Shown here piece after piece: positions 1-9,991 of a stretch of DNA of 36,659 nt. The stretch covers positions 1,231,007 through 1,267,665 of the forward strand of contig WELB01000010.1 in the NCBI GenBank assembly GCA_009602725.1, read 5' to 3'. This stretch comes from Spirogloea muscicola. Lineage: Eukaryota > Streptophyta > Zygnematophyceae > Spirogloeales > Spirogloeaceae. The notes under the pieces were generated by a model. It saw only the letters and a program-made list of their open reading frames with translations. It did not search any database and was not told where the DNA came from. Each line of letters starts with the position of its first letter. The first letter of the stretch is position 1. The position numbers and the translations under genes were made by a program.

Positions 1-109
1 GGCCCGGCGACGGCAGCGGCAGCGGTGGCGGCCAGGCGAGCACCGCGCTGTTCGCGAAGGAGATGGAGCGCGTGGCCGCCAAGGAGGGCCTCCTCCTCGC
101 CGTGAGCGC

Positions 110-140
<31 letters not shown>

Positions 141-2150
141 GCCTGCTGGCCCATATTCCTAAACCCTCCGCCGGGCCTCTGGCGATGAGGCTGCGGCGGC
201 CGCCAGCGGAGCCCCGCACGCCACAACGTCCGCCCGACGCCTCCGCGCCGTCGCCGCTGCTGTCCCGCCGCCGCCGCCGCAGATCCAGGACGCCGGCGGC
301 GTGGAGGCACTGGCGGCGGGCCGCGGCACCGACGCCGGCCGCCTAGTGGTTGCGGAGAAGATCCTCGCCCTCGAGCGCCTCAACCCCACGCCCCGCCCCA
401 CCACGTAAGGACGCCGCCGCCGCTGCGCTGCTGTACAATTCTCCGCCGTCTCATCCCGGGACTGATTTTTTCCTTAGCACCGGTGAATGTGGGCGCGCCG
501 TGGCTGATTCCCGAGCTCCGGCGCAGGTCGCCGCTGCTGGAGGGCCTGTGGGACTTCCAGTGGGCCGGGGCCACCAGCCCCGGCGTGCGCGCGGCCCGCA
601 TTCTCCTCCAGTCAGCTGCCGTCTAAACCCACCTCCAGACTGCTGCGACAACCAAATTTGACCTCTCAATCCCCAAATTCGTAGTCTGGTGCTCTATCTG
701 ATTGACTACAAGCGAGATAACATATTGCTGAGAGTCCCTATCGTCTAGGGGTTAGGTCAAGTCCACCTTGCGTTGGCCCACAGATTGCTTTGTGCAGAGG
801 AGTTATCTCGTCAATTGTTAGCTAATGACCCCCTTTGACGGTTGCAGACCTCAGTGATGGTGCCCATGTATTGGTGGCGGGCTGGTCTGCAGGCGATTCC
901 CCTCGCCGCTGGCGAAGATTGACAGCCTCACTCTGGAGATTTTGGGCGGCGGCACCAAGGCCACGGCGGCGCTCAAGTTCTTCGACTCGGTGAGCTCCGT
1001 TCTCAAGCTCACTTAGCATCTTTAGAGCGCAGTGCCAGAGCTACATGTCCTGGAATGTGCGACATGGTTGAGTGCTTGAAATCTTTAGAGGGTGAGCAAG
1101 ACCACTTTCATTGCGCAGGTGGAAGCAACCTTCACTCTGACGACCAGGCTTACTGTTGAAGGGCCGCTGAAGTGAGCACTTCCCACCAAGCGCCCGCATC
1201 AGCTTGAACAGCTGTTAGACTGTTGCTGACGTGAATCTTGAGCAGCACCATGACAGCTCCGCGATCATAACGATGCGACTCACTTCAAAGCACGCGCTAC
1301 TCACGAGGACTGCTGTGCAGTTTCAGATGTCTAGACCATCTGCCATACATGGCATGTTGACATGACACTCAGGGTGTGAGTGTTGTGAGCGTCGCAGGCT
1401 GAAGGAGGAGTATGTGGAGGGCCTTCTGTCATCACCAAACGTCAGACAGGCGGACATCCCTGCAGGCCTCAAGGGCCTCTACGACCAGCTCTACTCTGCC
1501 GCGCAGCAGCTCCCACCTTCGGTCCGGGAGTCTCTGTCCCGAGGTGTCCGGCTGCCACTGAGTACGTTGCAAACTCTTCCAGACCTCTGTCTTGCCAGAC
1601 CTCTAGCTTGTATGTGATGACAAACTTCATCATCGCATGTGGTGCAGCATAATCATTGCATCAATATTGTGTTCATTCCAGACAAAGCTGGTTTCAAGAG
1701 TTGTCACAACTACTTAATAGTGGGTTCCAAAACCTAAACCTAGGGTCTAGGAACTAGGATGCTTGTGCTGTACGCTGTAGCTAGATAGCTGAGGGTGACA
1801 TCTGCTTGAGTTTGGGCAGACAATTTTTTCTCGCGAGGAGTGCTCGTTTCCTATCTTGATGACGAAATCCTGGTAGGTCCACTCCACTGAATAGTTGCCA
1901 GCTTTGCAGGCTGCGTTTTTGTGCATAGGCATTTCAGCAACCACTGCTACTTCACAATCACGTTGAGGCGACTTGTACAGGCTGCCACTTGCCTTCTCAA
2001 TAGTACATGGACCAAGAAGTCTCGTAATTGGTGCTGAGGGCAAATTCTGCTGCAGTCAAGGATGATGCTGGTCTACTGGGCACACTGAGCACTGGTAGCC
2101 TCGTGGGCTGCAGGTGGCACGCGATCAGTATGGTGTGCCAGACGTACTGA
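1..2150 (+). CDS. Plastid lipid-associated protein / fibrillin (5' partial)
   Basis: This is a fibrillin (PAP) family protein, a plastid lipocalin-like protein of plastoglobules and thylakoids that binds lipids or isoprenoids. Joined exons are 1-101, 283-404, 527-610, 893-989, 1119-1171, 1398-1561, 1820-1876 and 2056-2150. All introns are GT-AG and the frame stays open through every junction to the TGA at 2148-2150. The signature segments appear in family order: LERLNPTPRPTTSPLLEG, then LWDFQWAGATSPG, then VEATFTLTTRLTVEGPLK, then LKEEYVEGLL, then SRGVRLPL, and finally SYLDDEILVVKDDAG, the usual PAP C-terminal motif. The first exon runs off the left edge, so the start codon and plastid transit peptide are missing. 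The last coding stretch after KDDAG is less typical, so a further intron near 2095 is possible. Family assignment is firm; the exact subfamily is not determined. Confidence 0.88.
112..146 (+). repeat. GCC trinucleotide microsatellite in fibrillin intron 1
   Basis: A near-perfect run of GCC units lies inside the first fibrillin intron (102-282), and a second short run precedes its 3' splice site at about 264-282. Similar tracts occur at 7860-7895, 8635-8670, 16780-16800, 16970-16998 and 25710-25745. Confidence 0.9.
735..756 (+). repeat. tRNA-Glu/Asp-like 5' fragment (A-box) in intron
   Basis: TCCCTATCGTCTAGGGGTTA and the next two bases closely match the acceptor strand and D-arm (A-box region) of eukaryotic tRNA-Glu/Asp. 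No anticodon arm, no B-box (GGTTCRA) and no matching 3' acceptor strand follow. It is therefore not a functional tRNA gene. It is a tRNA-derived fragment, possibly the head of a SINE, inside fibrillin intron 3 (611-892). Confidence 0.5.
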
Positions 2151-3306
2151 GGCGCTCTTTGATACCGGCCATTGATCGAATTGAGGACGAGTTCATCCCT
2201 TACTCGGTTGTCGAGGCGCAGCTTTGATTCGCTACACTGAAGGACTGTCCTCTTCTGAAGCATGCTGAAGAAGATGTTTCAGCTACAATACCAGTCAGCT
2301 CCACAAGTTACACTCTTAGTGTGCTTGTATTTTGGAGTCCGCATTCCACTCCCATTCCTTGCCTGTGCAGGGCTTCAACTTACCCTCACGATTTTGAGAA
2401 GGCTCCTCTGCCATAAATTTAAGATGCTTTGTCAGGGTGGCCCCTTTCAGCCACCACAGCACAGGACTTCGAATTTTTGTTACGCTGTAGCCAGCATCTG
2501 ACACGTATACTGCACTCGTGGCCAGATTCATGAACCACTTCATTCAGCTGATGGAGTAACACTGCCAAGTCAATTGAGAACAAGCCTTTCTTGCCTTCGG
2601 ATAGCCCATTCAGGACCTTAATTTGCCCTGCCTTGCTGAGTTTGCTTTCCGGGTGCACCATGTTTAGCCACCGACTTGTTGCTTTCTAAAGACGAGTTAG
2701 ATTGTTACTCTCTTGCTTAGCCATCTAAAACAGCGGCACCCTTTGAGTGGCCAGGTTTTAGGCTGGGCAGATTTTGGGAGTCTAGATGGTTGAGGAGCTC
2801 CAGAATAGCTAATTGTTTGCCTCTTAGGTAGATGTGATAATGCAAGAGGACGATGACAACAACACAACCTCCACTTGACTTTTTCAAATATTCACACTTC
2901 AATCTGATAATCTGAACCGTTTCAGTACAGCAGTTGCAGGCGAGCACATCTTGGATATGCACAAGGCAGTAGGTCTGTGGTCATCCTTGTCTGCGACTGT
3001 CTCCTCCAGGTTGAGAGTACAAGACATTGGTGTCTGACGCATGTCTCCTCTAGGTCGGGCAGATGGTAATGATACAGAACCCTGGGCATCCACCAAGATG
3101 CAATCCCTGGGCAATCACCAAGAGTCATTGATATTTGGAGCCATCAATCCGGTGTACCTAGAGGAGAGCCAACAGAGCAGCCCAAATGAGACTGCTTACA
3201 ATTCATCCCAGCCTTCATGAAATGGTTGCTTACACCTGACTGTACGACATTGTAAATCACAAAGTGGTAAGCCTCTGCCTGAATCATCTTTTTCCTGGGC
3301 CAATAT
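2151..3306. other. Convergent intergenic region, 3' UTRs
   Basis: This lies between the stop of the fibrillin gene and the stop of the Vms1 gene on the other strand. No ORF here resembles a known family; the short ORFs are scattered and without coding character. On the minus strand, TGTAA (plus-strand TTACA at 3196-3200, again near 3227) falls about 110 nt past the Vms1 stop, where a chlorophyte polyadenylation signal would be expected. Confidence 0.6.
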
Positions 3307-6300
3307 TCACGCGCCCTCTTCCATTGCCAATCTGTGCACTCGGACGCAGGTGGTGCTGCAATACTTATAGTGCAGCCTGTGAAATGGAGTCCTGCCGACC
3401 ATTGACGCACTACAACAATCACATACTTTGCCCCCGCCGGTAAGCTGATGTGAGCTATCGCTCCTCTCTGACGCAGAGTCTGAACTGCCTGCTGCAGCCG
3501 CGGCTTGGCTGATGTGGCCACTGCCAGACGGCTGACCAGAGGGCAGCTCGAGCGCAGACAGCCTCCTCTCAGCGGCTGCGGCTCTCATGTCTCTTGCGTG
3601 CCTTTTCGCCTCATCCAAAGCCTGCTTGTTTAGCAAACCAATGAACACAGACAATCAGCGCTGAGCGAGTAAGAGTAGTCCAGAAGAACGACTATTTTCC
3701 ACACTTGCAGTGAGCCCATGAGCCCACAATGATCACTCTGATACGCTTGCTAGCATGCTATAGCAGACTTGCAATTCATCCAGCAGTTACCAGGCACGGC
3801 CCCCACCTTAGCAATGTCTTCTTTGTTCGCCACTGTCTTTGCCTTCCCATGCTGTACTACCTCCCTAGCAGCAGCCTCAGCAGCAGCTGCCTGCACCCAA
3901 AACAGGACCAAATATTGGTTGACATTCGTGTGTCAGCATGCCATGACGACATAACCTGGCACAGAGTAGGCTGGCTATAAAAGCCCTCCTCCACAGGGTC
4001 CACCACTGCTGGCCCCAAAGCCAGCAGTGGTCCATGCATTGGGTCAGTGCTAGTCTTGGAGAGCAAAGCCAGGAGAGAAATCCCACCACGACAAAAAGCA
4101 GTTGCGATCTCAACATACACACGCCTGCAAAAGATGTCAGATCCAAACTGTCTGCCAGCTGTGCTCACAACCACAATCAATCAGATTGGCAGTCTTACCT
4201 TGCAGGCCTTCTCGTGTGCTTGCCTCTCCTTCTTGCGCTCCTTCTCTATTGCCCTCCTCTTGCCATCCTTCTCCGCCTGCATAAAGAGGACAGGATGCAA
4301 CATTTGGCAGTCTCATCAATACCTGTAACCAGATAACCAAGACTTAACAAGGATAAGACTCTGACCAGGCCAGCATTTGCCATTGACAGCGCAATTGATT
4401 GGTTGCTTGCTAGCTTATCAGCTTTTAGCTCCCTGAAACTAATACCTTCTTTGCAGCCTGTGCAGCCTCCTGCTCCTCAGTCAACGGGCTCGGGATGTCG
4501 GCAGCATGCCAGTCCCACTTGCCCTCATTGGCTGCCATGAACCTTCGAAACACGTTCCGCACAGCCTTCTCCAGAGCAACCACATACGGCGTCCGGCCTC
4601 GAGCGTCATGCACAGTAGGGTCTGCTCCCTCCTCCAAGAGCGAGGCAACAAGGACCTCGTTTCCTGCAAGCAGCCATAAGCTGCTGATGGCAGGTCAGCG
4701 GAGCTCCTAGCAGGACTAGATGTGACGATTGCAGCAAGAGTTGACCTTAACTGGACCTCTAAGCGACTCCCAAGCTTCAGCACTGACCTTCTGCAGCTGC
4801 TCGGTGAAGAGGCGATGCCTCCTCTGGAGTCCCGGCCTCCTCGACCGCAGCAGTGGAAGGAGCCACTGCACTGTCAGCATGGCCCTGGTCCCGTGCTCTT
4901 GACTTGCGCAGCGCTTGCTTGAGCTGCTCCGCCCTCCCGGCAAGAGCAGCCCTGGCGCAAGCATTGGCGCTTTGCCTCTCTCTGTCAAGAGCTGCCAGGC
5001 CGTCCACGTCGAACTCCACCCTGGCGAGGGCCTCTGCGACCCTCTTGGCCTCCTTCAAGGTGGGCCTCCGGACGGTGAATGGCACAGGCCTCAGGCGCGG
5101 GTCAGCTTTGGCTAATGGCGGCCTATCGCCACCAAACAGCACGCGCCCATTTGACGAGGGAGCGTGCACGAAGATGAGCATCGATGCAGTCAGGTGTGCC
5201 TGCCAAGAGTGCAAGAATTCCAGTATTTCCTGTCAAAGAGGCAGCGGTGAGTAGAAGTTTTTTAGTATGTAACAAGTCAACAAAAAAGTAAGACAATTGC
5301 TACCCTGCATAGCACAAGATCGAAGAAAACAAATCTTGGGTCCAAATGAGAGTACCATGGCAGGACAACAAAGAGATTCAATTTAATATAGTGAAACAGC
5401 GTGAGGTCAAGAGAATTTGACTGTTCCAATCGTCTTGAGGAAGTATTCCTGGTTGTGACAAGTATCTAAAGATGGAGAACCAAAACAACCTTCTCTAGAG
5501 CAGCTTCATTGTAGCGACGCAAGGAAGATCCTGCCGACTTGATGGATTTCCCCATGGCGTCCTTGGCTGATTGTCGACCTCCAGCCTTTGCTCGCACAAC
5601 GTATCTGAAAGTGACATACACAGCAAAAGGCACCCCTCATGACTGCTCTGACATTGTACGGGAACTTCCTTTGCAGCGCTGGACAGGCTGTAGGGAGCTA
5701 GCTCCACCAGGAACCTCAATTAATATGCAGCAAACATTAGGTGTACCTGCCGCTGCAAAGCATGCAGACCTAAATAGATGCATGAATTTGGAAGTGATCT
5801 TATCTCAGCAACGAGAAAAGATAACTTCAAGTACAATACTATTGGAATGCTAAAACAACAGTCTTCAGAGTAATAGTTTGTGACCTCAAGAACTTAGCCC
5901 CCGTACTCTCCTGACCCACTAGCACTAAGAGCACTGAGTAAGACAAAGCACGTTCCGCCACAATCCTGAACCATGACTATCTATGCCAGTTGCACTTATT
6001 TAGAAGTGTGCTTCTCGCATTGACAAACCACAGTGCCCATACCAAGACTTCCCCATGTCTTTGTGCTGAAGAGATGTTGCATCATCCAGGCCCTCACCTA
6101 GGCTACCACCGCAGTGACCTGGCGTGGTGTCATTGTGACCGAGCACGAACCGGTGGAATGTCTGATGCGCAACCACTCCACCGCCAGCAGGGTCCATGAC
6201 GACGGCTGCGAAGTGACCACCGGTAGATAGAAGCACAGTCCAAAGGCGACCGCTTGCATTCCCACCGGCTTTCGTGCTGTCTGTAAGCAAGCGCAACCTC

Positions 6301-7830
6301 TGCAGCATTTCCTCCTCCATCACATCCTCCTTGGGCCCTGCGCACCGTGCGGCTGGTCATTTCGGAAGAACAATGCACTCAACGAGGAGTATGTACGGGC
6401 ATTGAAAGAATGTACAGGCTTGGTGAGCACTCAGGAGGAGCAGAACATCAAGTGAAACTGGATTTGTATTTGGAATCAACAAACATGAATGGCATCAAAA
6501 AGCATCACAAAGCAGGAGAATGAAGCAAGGGTTAGTGCAAAGATTGGAGGCCAGGAACTAGAGTCTATTTGAGGTATGAAGACTCTAGCTCAGAAAGCAG
6601 GCTCGAAAATTTGACTCGACGTAATGCAGGTGCTCAGCTTGCGCAGGTTAAAGCTGCAGCCGAGCACAATTAGCCGCGCTCACCAGCGAGCAAGACCCGT
6701 GAGATAGCAAAGGGCTGTCCAGAGTTGCGCAGCACGAAGAAGACGTGCGACTTCTTGGAGCTGATGGGCGCCACGCCCATGCTGTCATGGGCCTCGTCGC
6801 CTGACAGTTCGCCCTCCGAGCCCGAGATGCTGGAGACATCGCTGTTGTCCAGCCCTGCTGGCCGCTTTGCCGCAGCATGTGAGACGAGCTCCTCAAATTC
6901 GTCCTCTGACAGGGGCCGCTTCTGCGCCAGCCGGCGCTTGACCTGCATCAAGTGCAGCAGCGCTAGAAACAACATGAAGCCAAACCCTTAAAGTGTAACC
7001 CTAAACCCTTAAAGCCCTCGTTCAAATTCCATATTTTGAAGTCAACCCTAAACCATCAAAGCCCTGATTCTTTACTGGCAAATTGCACAAAGTAGAAGGC
7101 GAAATCTATCACGCCAAGGCCTAGAGCGTGAAGCATCAAGCCTCTCCCTTACTCATGCTCTCTGGTTTATACTAGTGTTATTCTGCTTCATCGTAGTACC
7201 AACTTCAATCGAGGAACATCGCCAGCTGAAGACCAACTTGTGAAGCTTGTCTTGACACAATTGACACTAGTCGCTGTCAACAGCGACTAGTGCTTGGTAA
7301 TGAGGTGATGAGGGGCCTCTCTATCTGTGAGAGTGAGCTGAGCGATCTGCCGCCTTTGACAGGGACAGCCTGACCGACCAAACCCCACAGCTTGGGTCCC
7401 AGAGGACGTCTCTGGCAATCGGCCAGCGGCACAAGGACTAGCGGGCGCAGTGACACGCCAGAACGACGGCGCGGTGAGGCAAAGGGCAGCTCACATTGAG
7501 GCGGTGCCAGTCAGTGCGGAAGTGCGCGCGCTGCTCCGCAGCGGCGGCGAAGGCTGCCCCGCAGGCGTGGCAGGTCAGACGCTGCGCAGACGGCGGGGCC
7601 CCCTCGGAGCCGCCGCCACCGACGGCGGCGACGAAGCCTGCGGCGAGAACGGCCTCGGGCGGCGGCGCCGGAGGAGGCACCGCCGCTTCCGCTCCCGGCG
7701 GCGCTGCAGGCGGCGATGGCGATGCCTGCTCGCTCCGCCAGAGCTCCGCGCCTTCAAAGAACCGCGCCGGGAGGCGGAAGATGCTGTCTGGGCCCGGCGC
7801 CAGCGGCCGCGCCGGCGGCGCGGCCGCCAT
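3307..7830 (-). CDS. Vms1/ANKZF1 peptidyl-tRNA endonuclease
   Basis: Homolog of yeast Vms1 and human ANKZF1, which release nascent chains from stalled 60S-peptidyl-tRNA in ribosome-associated quality control. Exons in transcript order: 7830-7495, 6942-6684, 6337-6151, 5604-5490, 5229-4788, 4663-4446, 4276-4199, 3890-3807 and 3621-3307. They total 2034 nt, giving 677 residues and a stop, all with GT-AG introns. Domains: SIFRLPARFFEG near the N-terminus; a C2H2 zinc finger, CHACGAAF...HFRTDWH (about 87-109); the VLRF1 domain with VFFVLRNSGQPFAI and GGHFAAVVM...HQTFHRYVVRAK; and the catalytic GGRQSAKDA loop, whose glutamine is at about residue 271. FIFVHAP-like and FTVRRPTLKEA segments follow, then ankyrin sequence (ASPLHRAAAEG, LLEEGADPTVHDARGRTPY), a charged coiled coil, and the VATC zinc treble clef (CDCCSAS...YCSTTC) at the end. 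The ATG at 7830 was chosen because MAAAPPARPLAPGPDSIF leads directly into the conserved N-terminus. All key residues are present, so the gene looks functional. Confidence 0.93.
6985..7060. repeat. Degenerate telomere-like tract in Vms1 intron 1
   Basis: Several CCCTAAA and AACCCTTAAA units stand close together in Vms1 intron 1 (6943-7494). This is the plant/green-algal telomere heptamer in degenerate form. Confidence 0.7.
7265..7292. repeat. Perfect 12-bp hairpin in Vms1 intron 1
   Basis: CACTAGTCGCTG and CAGCGACTAGTG are exact reverse complements separated by a 4-nt TCAA loop. The hairpin lies inside the intron between Vms1 exons 1 and 2. Function is unknown; it could be a transposon remnant or an RNA hairpin. 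Confidence 0.75.
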
Positions 7831-8634
7831 AGCCGGCCACCGGGGCAGCGCTTGGCGGCGGTGCCGGCGGCGGCGGCGGCGGCGGCGGCGGCAGCGGCAC
7901 TCGCAAGCTAACGTGAAGCTAGCTGACTTGTCGGGGGCTGGTTTTAGCAACAACTTAGCGGCACAACTTAGGGGTCGGGGCCAGAGCGGCAGCCCTCCCT
8001 CCCAGGCGGCCACGTGGGCTCCCCCAGGACAGGCGGGGGGTGGGGCGCCTTCCTGGCCGCAAGACTGGGCGTTACTCAAAATGGCCGCTAGGGCCTCGCG
8101 GTCTGACCCGTCGATGCCGGCAGGCATCGGACGGCAAGGAAGCACGTGTGAGAAGGTGGGGGGGGGGCCCTTACTGGCCGCTCGTTGATCACCATCGACG
8201 GGTGCTATGTCGTTGGGATTTCCGTCGTCGATACAGCGCATCGAACGGCGAGGAAGGGGGTTGCGGGCGGGTGGGGTGCGCTTTTTCCAGCCGCTTCCTT
8301 GGACGGGAGGGGGTGTGCGCCGCCGCCACGCGGCGCTCGCGGGGCCGCGGGCGACGAGCGGGCCTTGCGACCCGCCGCCGTGCGACGCGGTGCGACGCCG
8401 CGTGACGGCTCCGCCCGCCGACGACTCGCTCGCTAGCTTCCCGGCCAGGCTTTCCCGCCTGCCCCCCGCCTGCCCTCGCGATTTAAATCGACCGCTTGTG
8501 CTCGGCAGCTTTGCGCGGCCCGCATTCGACGACCGATTTGCCACAAGAAACCCTCCCCCCTCCACGACTTTGCGGCGCAACCCCTGCGACCGCCCCCCCA
8601 TTCCTCCCCCACCCCCGCTTCATACCCTAGCCCG

Positions 8635-8665
<31 letters not shown>

Positions 8666-9332
8666 CGCTCTGCCCTCACCGCCGGCCCGCACCGCGTCTC
8701 CTGCCTCGCACCCTTCGTTGTAGCCGCAGCGCACGCTGAGGAACCAACCCCCGCGTGCCAAAGTGAGTCATACAACCCACTGCTCTGCCGGCTGTTCGGC
8801 GTCTGTGTGCTTCTGATACACGGCAGTCGAGGACTGTCTGAGAGTGGGTTGATTCGCCGCTTCGCTCCGGCAGTCTTTGACTCCATGTGCACACCTTTGT
8901 CGCTGTGCGCTGCTATTGCGCACAGCGCTTATCAAGTTGCTGTGCTGCTAGGTGACAGGAGCAGGTCATTGCTGAGCAATAACCTGCTCACAGTCTAAGT
9001 TGCAGGATAGTTGTCATAAGTACTATAATCAGCAAGCGCTGAGCTTTTCCTTTAGGACGTCGTGGTCACTCTTTAGCCTTTGCAACTGCGTCAGATTGTC
9101 AAAATTGTTTGCAGTACCTACTTTGGCCTTGTCATGAGCCCCTCAGCTTGAGCAGTTGCGCGTCTTGGATGTGCATCTTGTGACCTCTCCTTGTCATGCA
9201 CCATTGATATTGTCAAACATGCATGAGTCCTTGTGGTTTGACCGTCACTGTCGCAGGTCAATATGTATAAGTGGACTTGTCATGCTCTCTGACTATCTTG
9301 CCCGTTTGATACTCTTTGACAACAGGAACTGA
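7831..9332. promoter_or_regulatory. Divergent promoter of Vms1 and the polyamine gene
   Basis: This 1.5-kb interval lies between two divergent genes. It holds GCC/CGG tracts near both ends (about 7860-7895 next to the Vms1 start, and 8635-8670) and a 12-bp palindrome, CGATTTAAATCG, at 8479-8490. A plausible 5' UTR intron for the + strand gene has a donor GTGAGT at 8763 and an acceptor CAACAG ending at 9325, just ahead of the tiny uORF. Long ORFs here on both strands are GC-repeat artefacts. Transcription starts are not determined. Confidence 0.55.
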
Positions 9333-9341
9333 ATGACCTAA
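9333..9341 (+). CDS. Tiny uORF of the AdoMetDC mRNA leader
   Basis: ATG ACC TAA encodes Met-Thr. Its stop overlaps the start of the next ORF by one base (TAATG). This is the one-nucleotide-overlap arrangement known in land-plant AdoMetDC mRNAs, where the tiny uORF is translated when polyamine is low and thereby bypasses the inhibitory small uORF. The overlap is read directly; the regulatory role is transferred from plants. Confidence 0.82.
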   Translation: MT

Positions 9342-9891
9342 TGGAGTCAGTTTCAAGCGAAAAGGACTCTAGTAGCAGTAGTTCCATGCAGTACGAGCTG
9401 CCTCTTGGGTATGTCATTGAGGACGTACGCCCTGACGGAGGAGTAGACATCTTCCGTTCGGCTGCTTACAGCAACGTAAGCTGTCCTCACACTGCTGTGC
9501 ATGTATGCTATTTGAGTAGGCTGATAGATCCATTAGCTGCTACATAAGCAATTGTAAGAGATAGTTGAGAAGCATGAGATGCAGCTGTTATGGTTGAGAA
9601 GCATGAGATGCAGCTGTTGTAGGCGTCTCACCTAGGAGTGGTCATGTACTTTAGTATCTGATGTTCTTGCATGATACTCTTGCTCATGGAGTCAGTTTTA
9701 AGACTTGCCACTGTTGCAAGTTGACAAGCTGTTGTGCTGGTGGTAAATCTGTTTTGGGCGTGGGTGGTCATGGCGCATGATGCTTTGTCTGCACAATCAT
9801 AGTCAGGAGAAGCTGAGTGACAGAGCCTTATACATGTTCTTGCTAACAACGTGTCTTCATTCACTTGCAGTGCGTCCGCAAGCCATCCTGA
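9341..9891 (+). CDS. Conserved small uORF (AdoMetDC leader peptide)
   Basis: Exons 9341-9475 and 9871-9891 are joined by a GT-AG intron and give 51 codons plus TGA. The peptide starts MESVSSEKDSSSSSS, continues with ELPLGYVIEDVRPDGG, and ends RSAAYSNCVRKPS. Land-plant AdoMetDC small uORF peptides share the serine run, the PLGYSIEDVRPNGG core and the FRSAAYSNCARKPS end. In plants this peptide stalls ribosomes when spermidine or spermine is high and represses the downstream ORF. The intron interrupts the uORF between SN and CVRKPS, so the conserved end exists only in spliced mRNA. The main ATG follows 100 nt after the uORF stop, with no other ATG between, which suits reinitiation or leaky scanning. 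Confidence 0.93.
9564..9620 (+). repeat. Two-copy 29-bp tandem repeat in the uORF intron
   Basis: GTTGAGAAGCATGAGATGCA and the following nine bases occur twice in direct tandem (9564-9592 and 9593-9620), nearly identically. It looks like a recent local duplication within the intron of the small uORF. Confidence 0.85.
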
Positions 9892-9991
9892 TATCCAGCT
9901 AGTGGTGTAAAACTTCTTGCTCACGTGCCGAGGGCATACCTAGGCGCCCCCCCTCCCACACCTGTGGGGTCCTCCATTTGCTGCCTCAGAT

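Noticed and set aside
735-820. Functional tRNA gene
   Set aside because: Only the 5' acceptor strand and D-arm match; there is no anticodon stem, B-box or 3' acceptor strand.
7438-8601. 387-residue minus-strand ORF beginning upstream of Vms1 exon 1
   Set aside because: Only its last third (from the ATG at 7830) matches Vms1. The upstream part is Arg/Pro/Ala low-complexity translation of GC-rich promoter DNA.
8207-8998. 263-residue plus-strand ORF in the divergent promoter
   Set aside because: Arginine- and proline-rich, passes through a CCG microsatellite, and has no family resemblance; it is a GC-content artefact.
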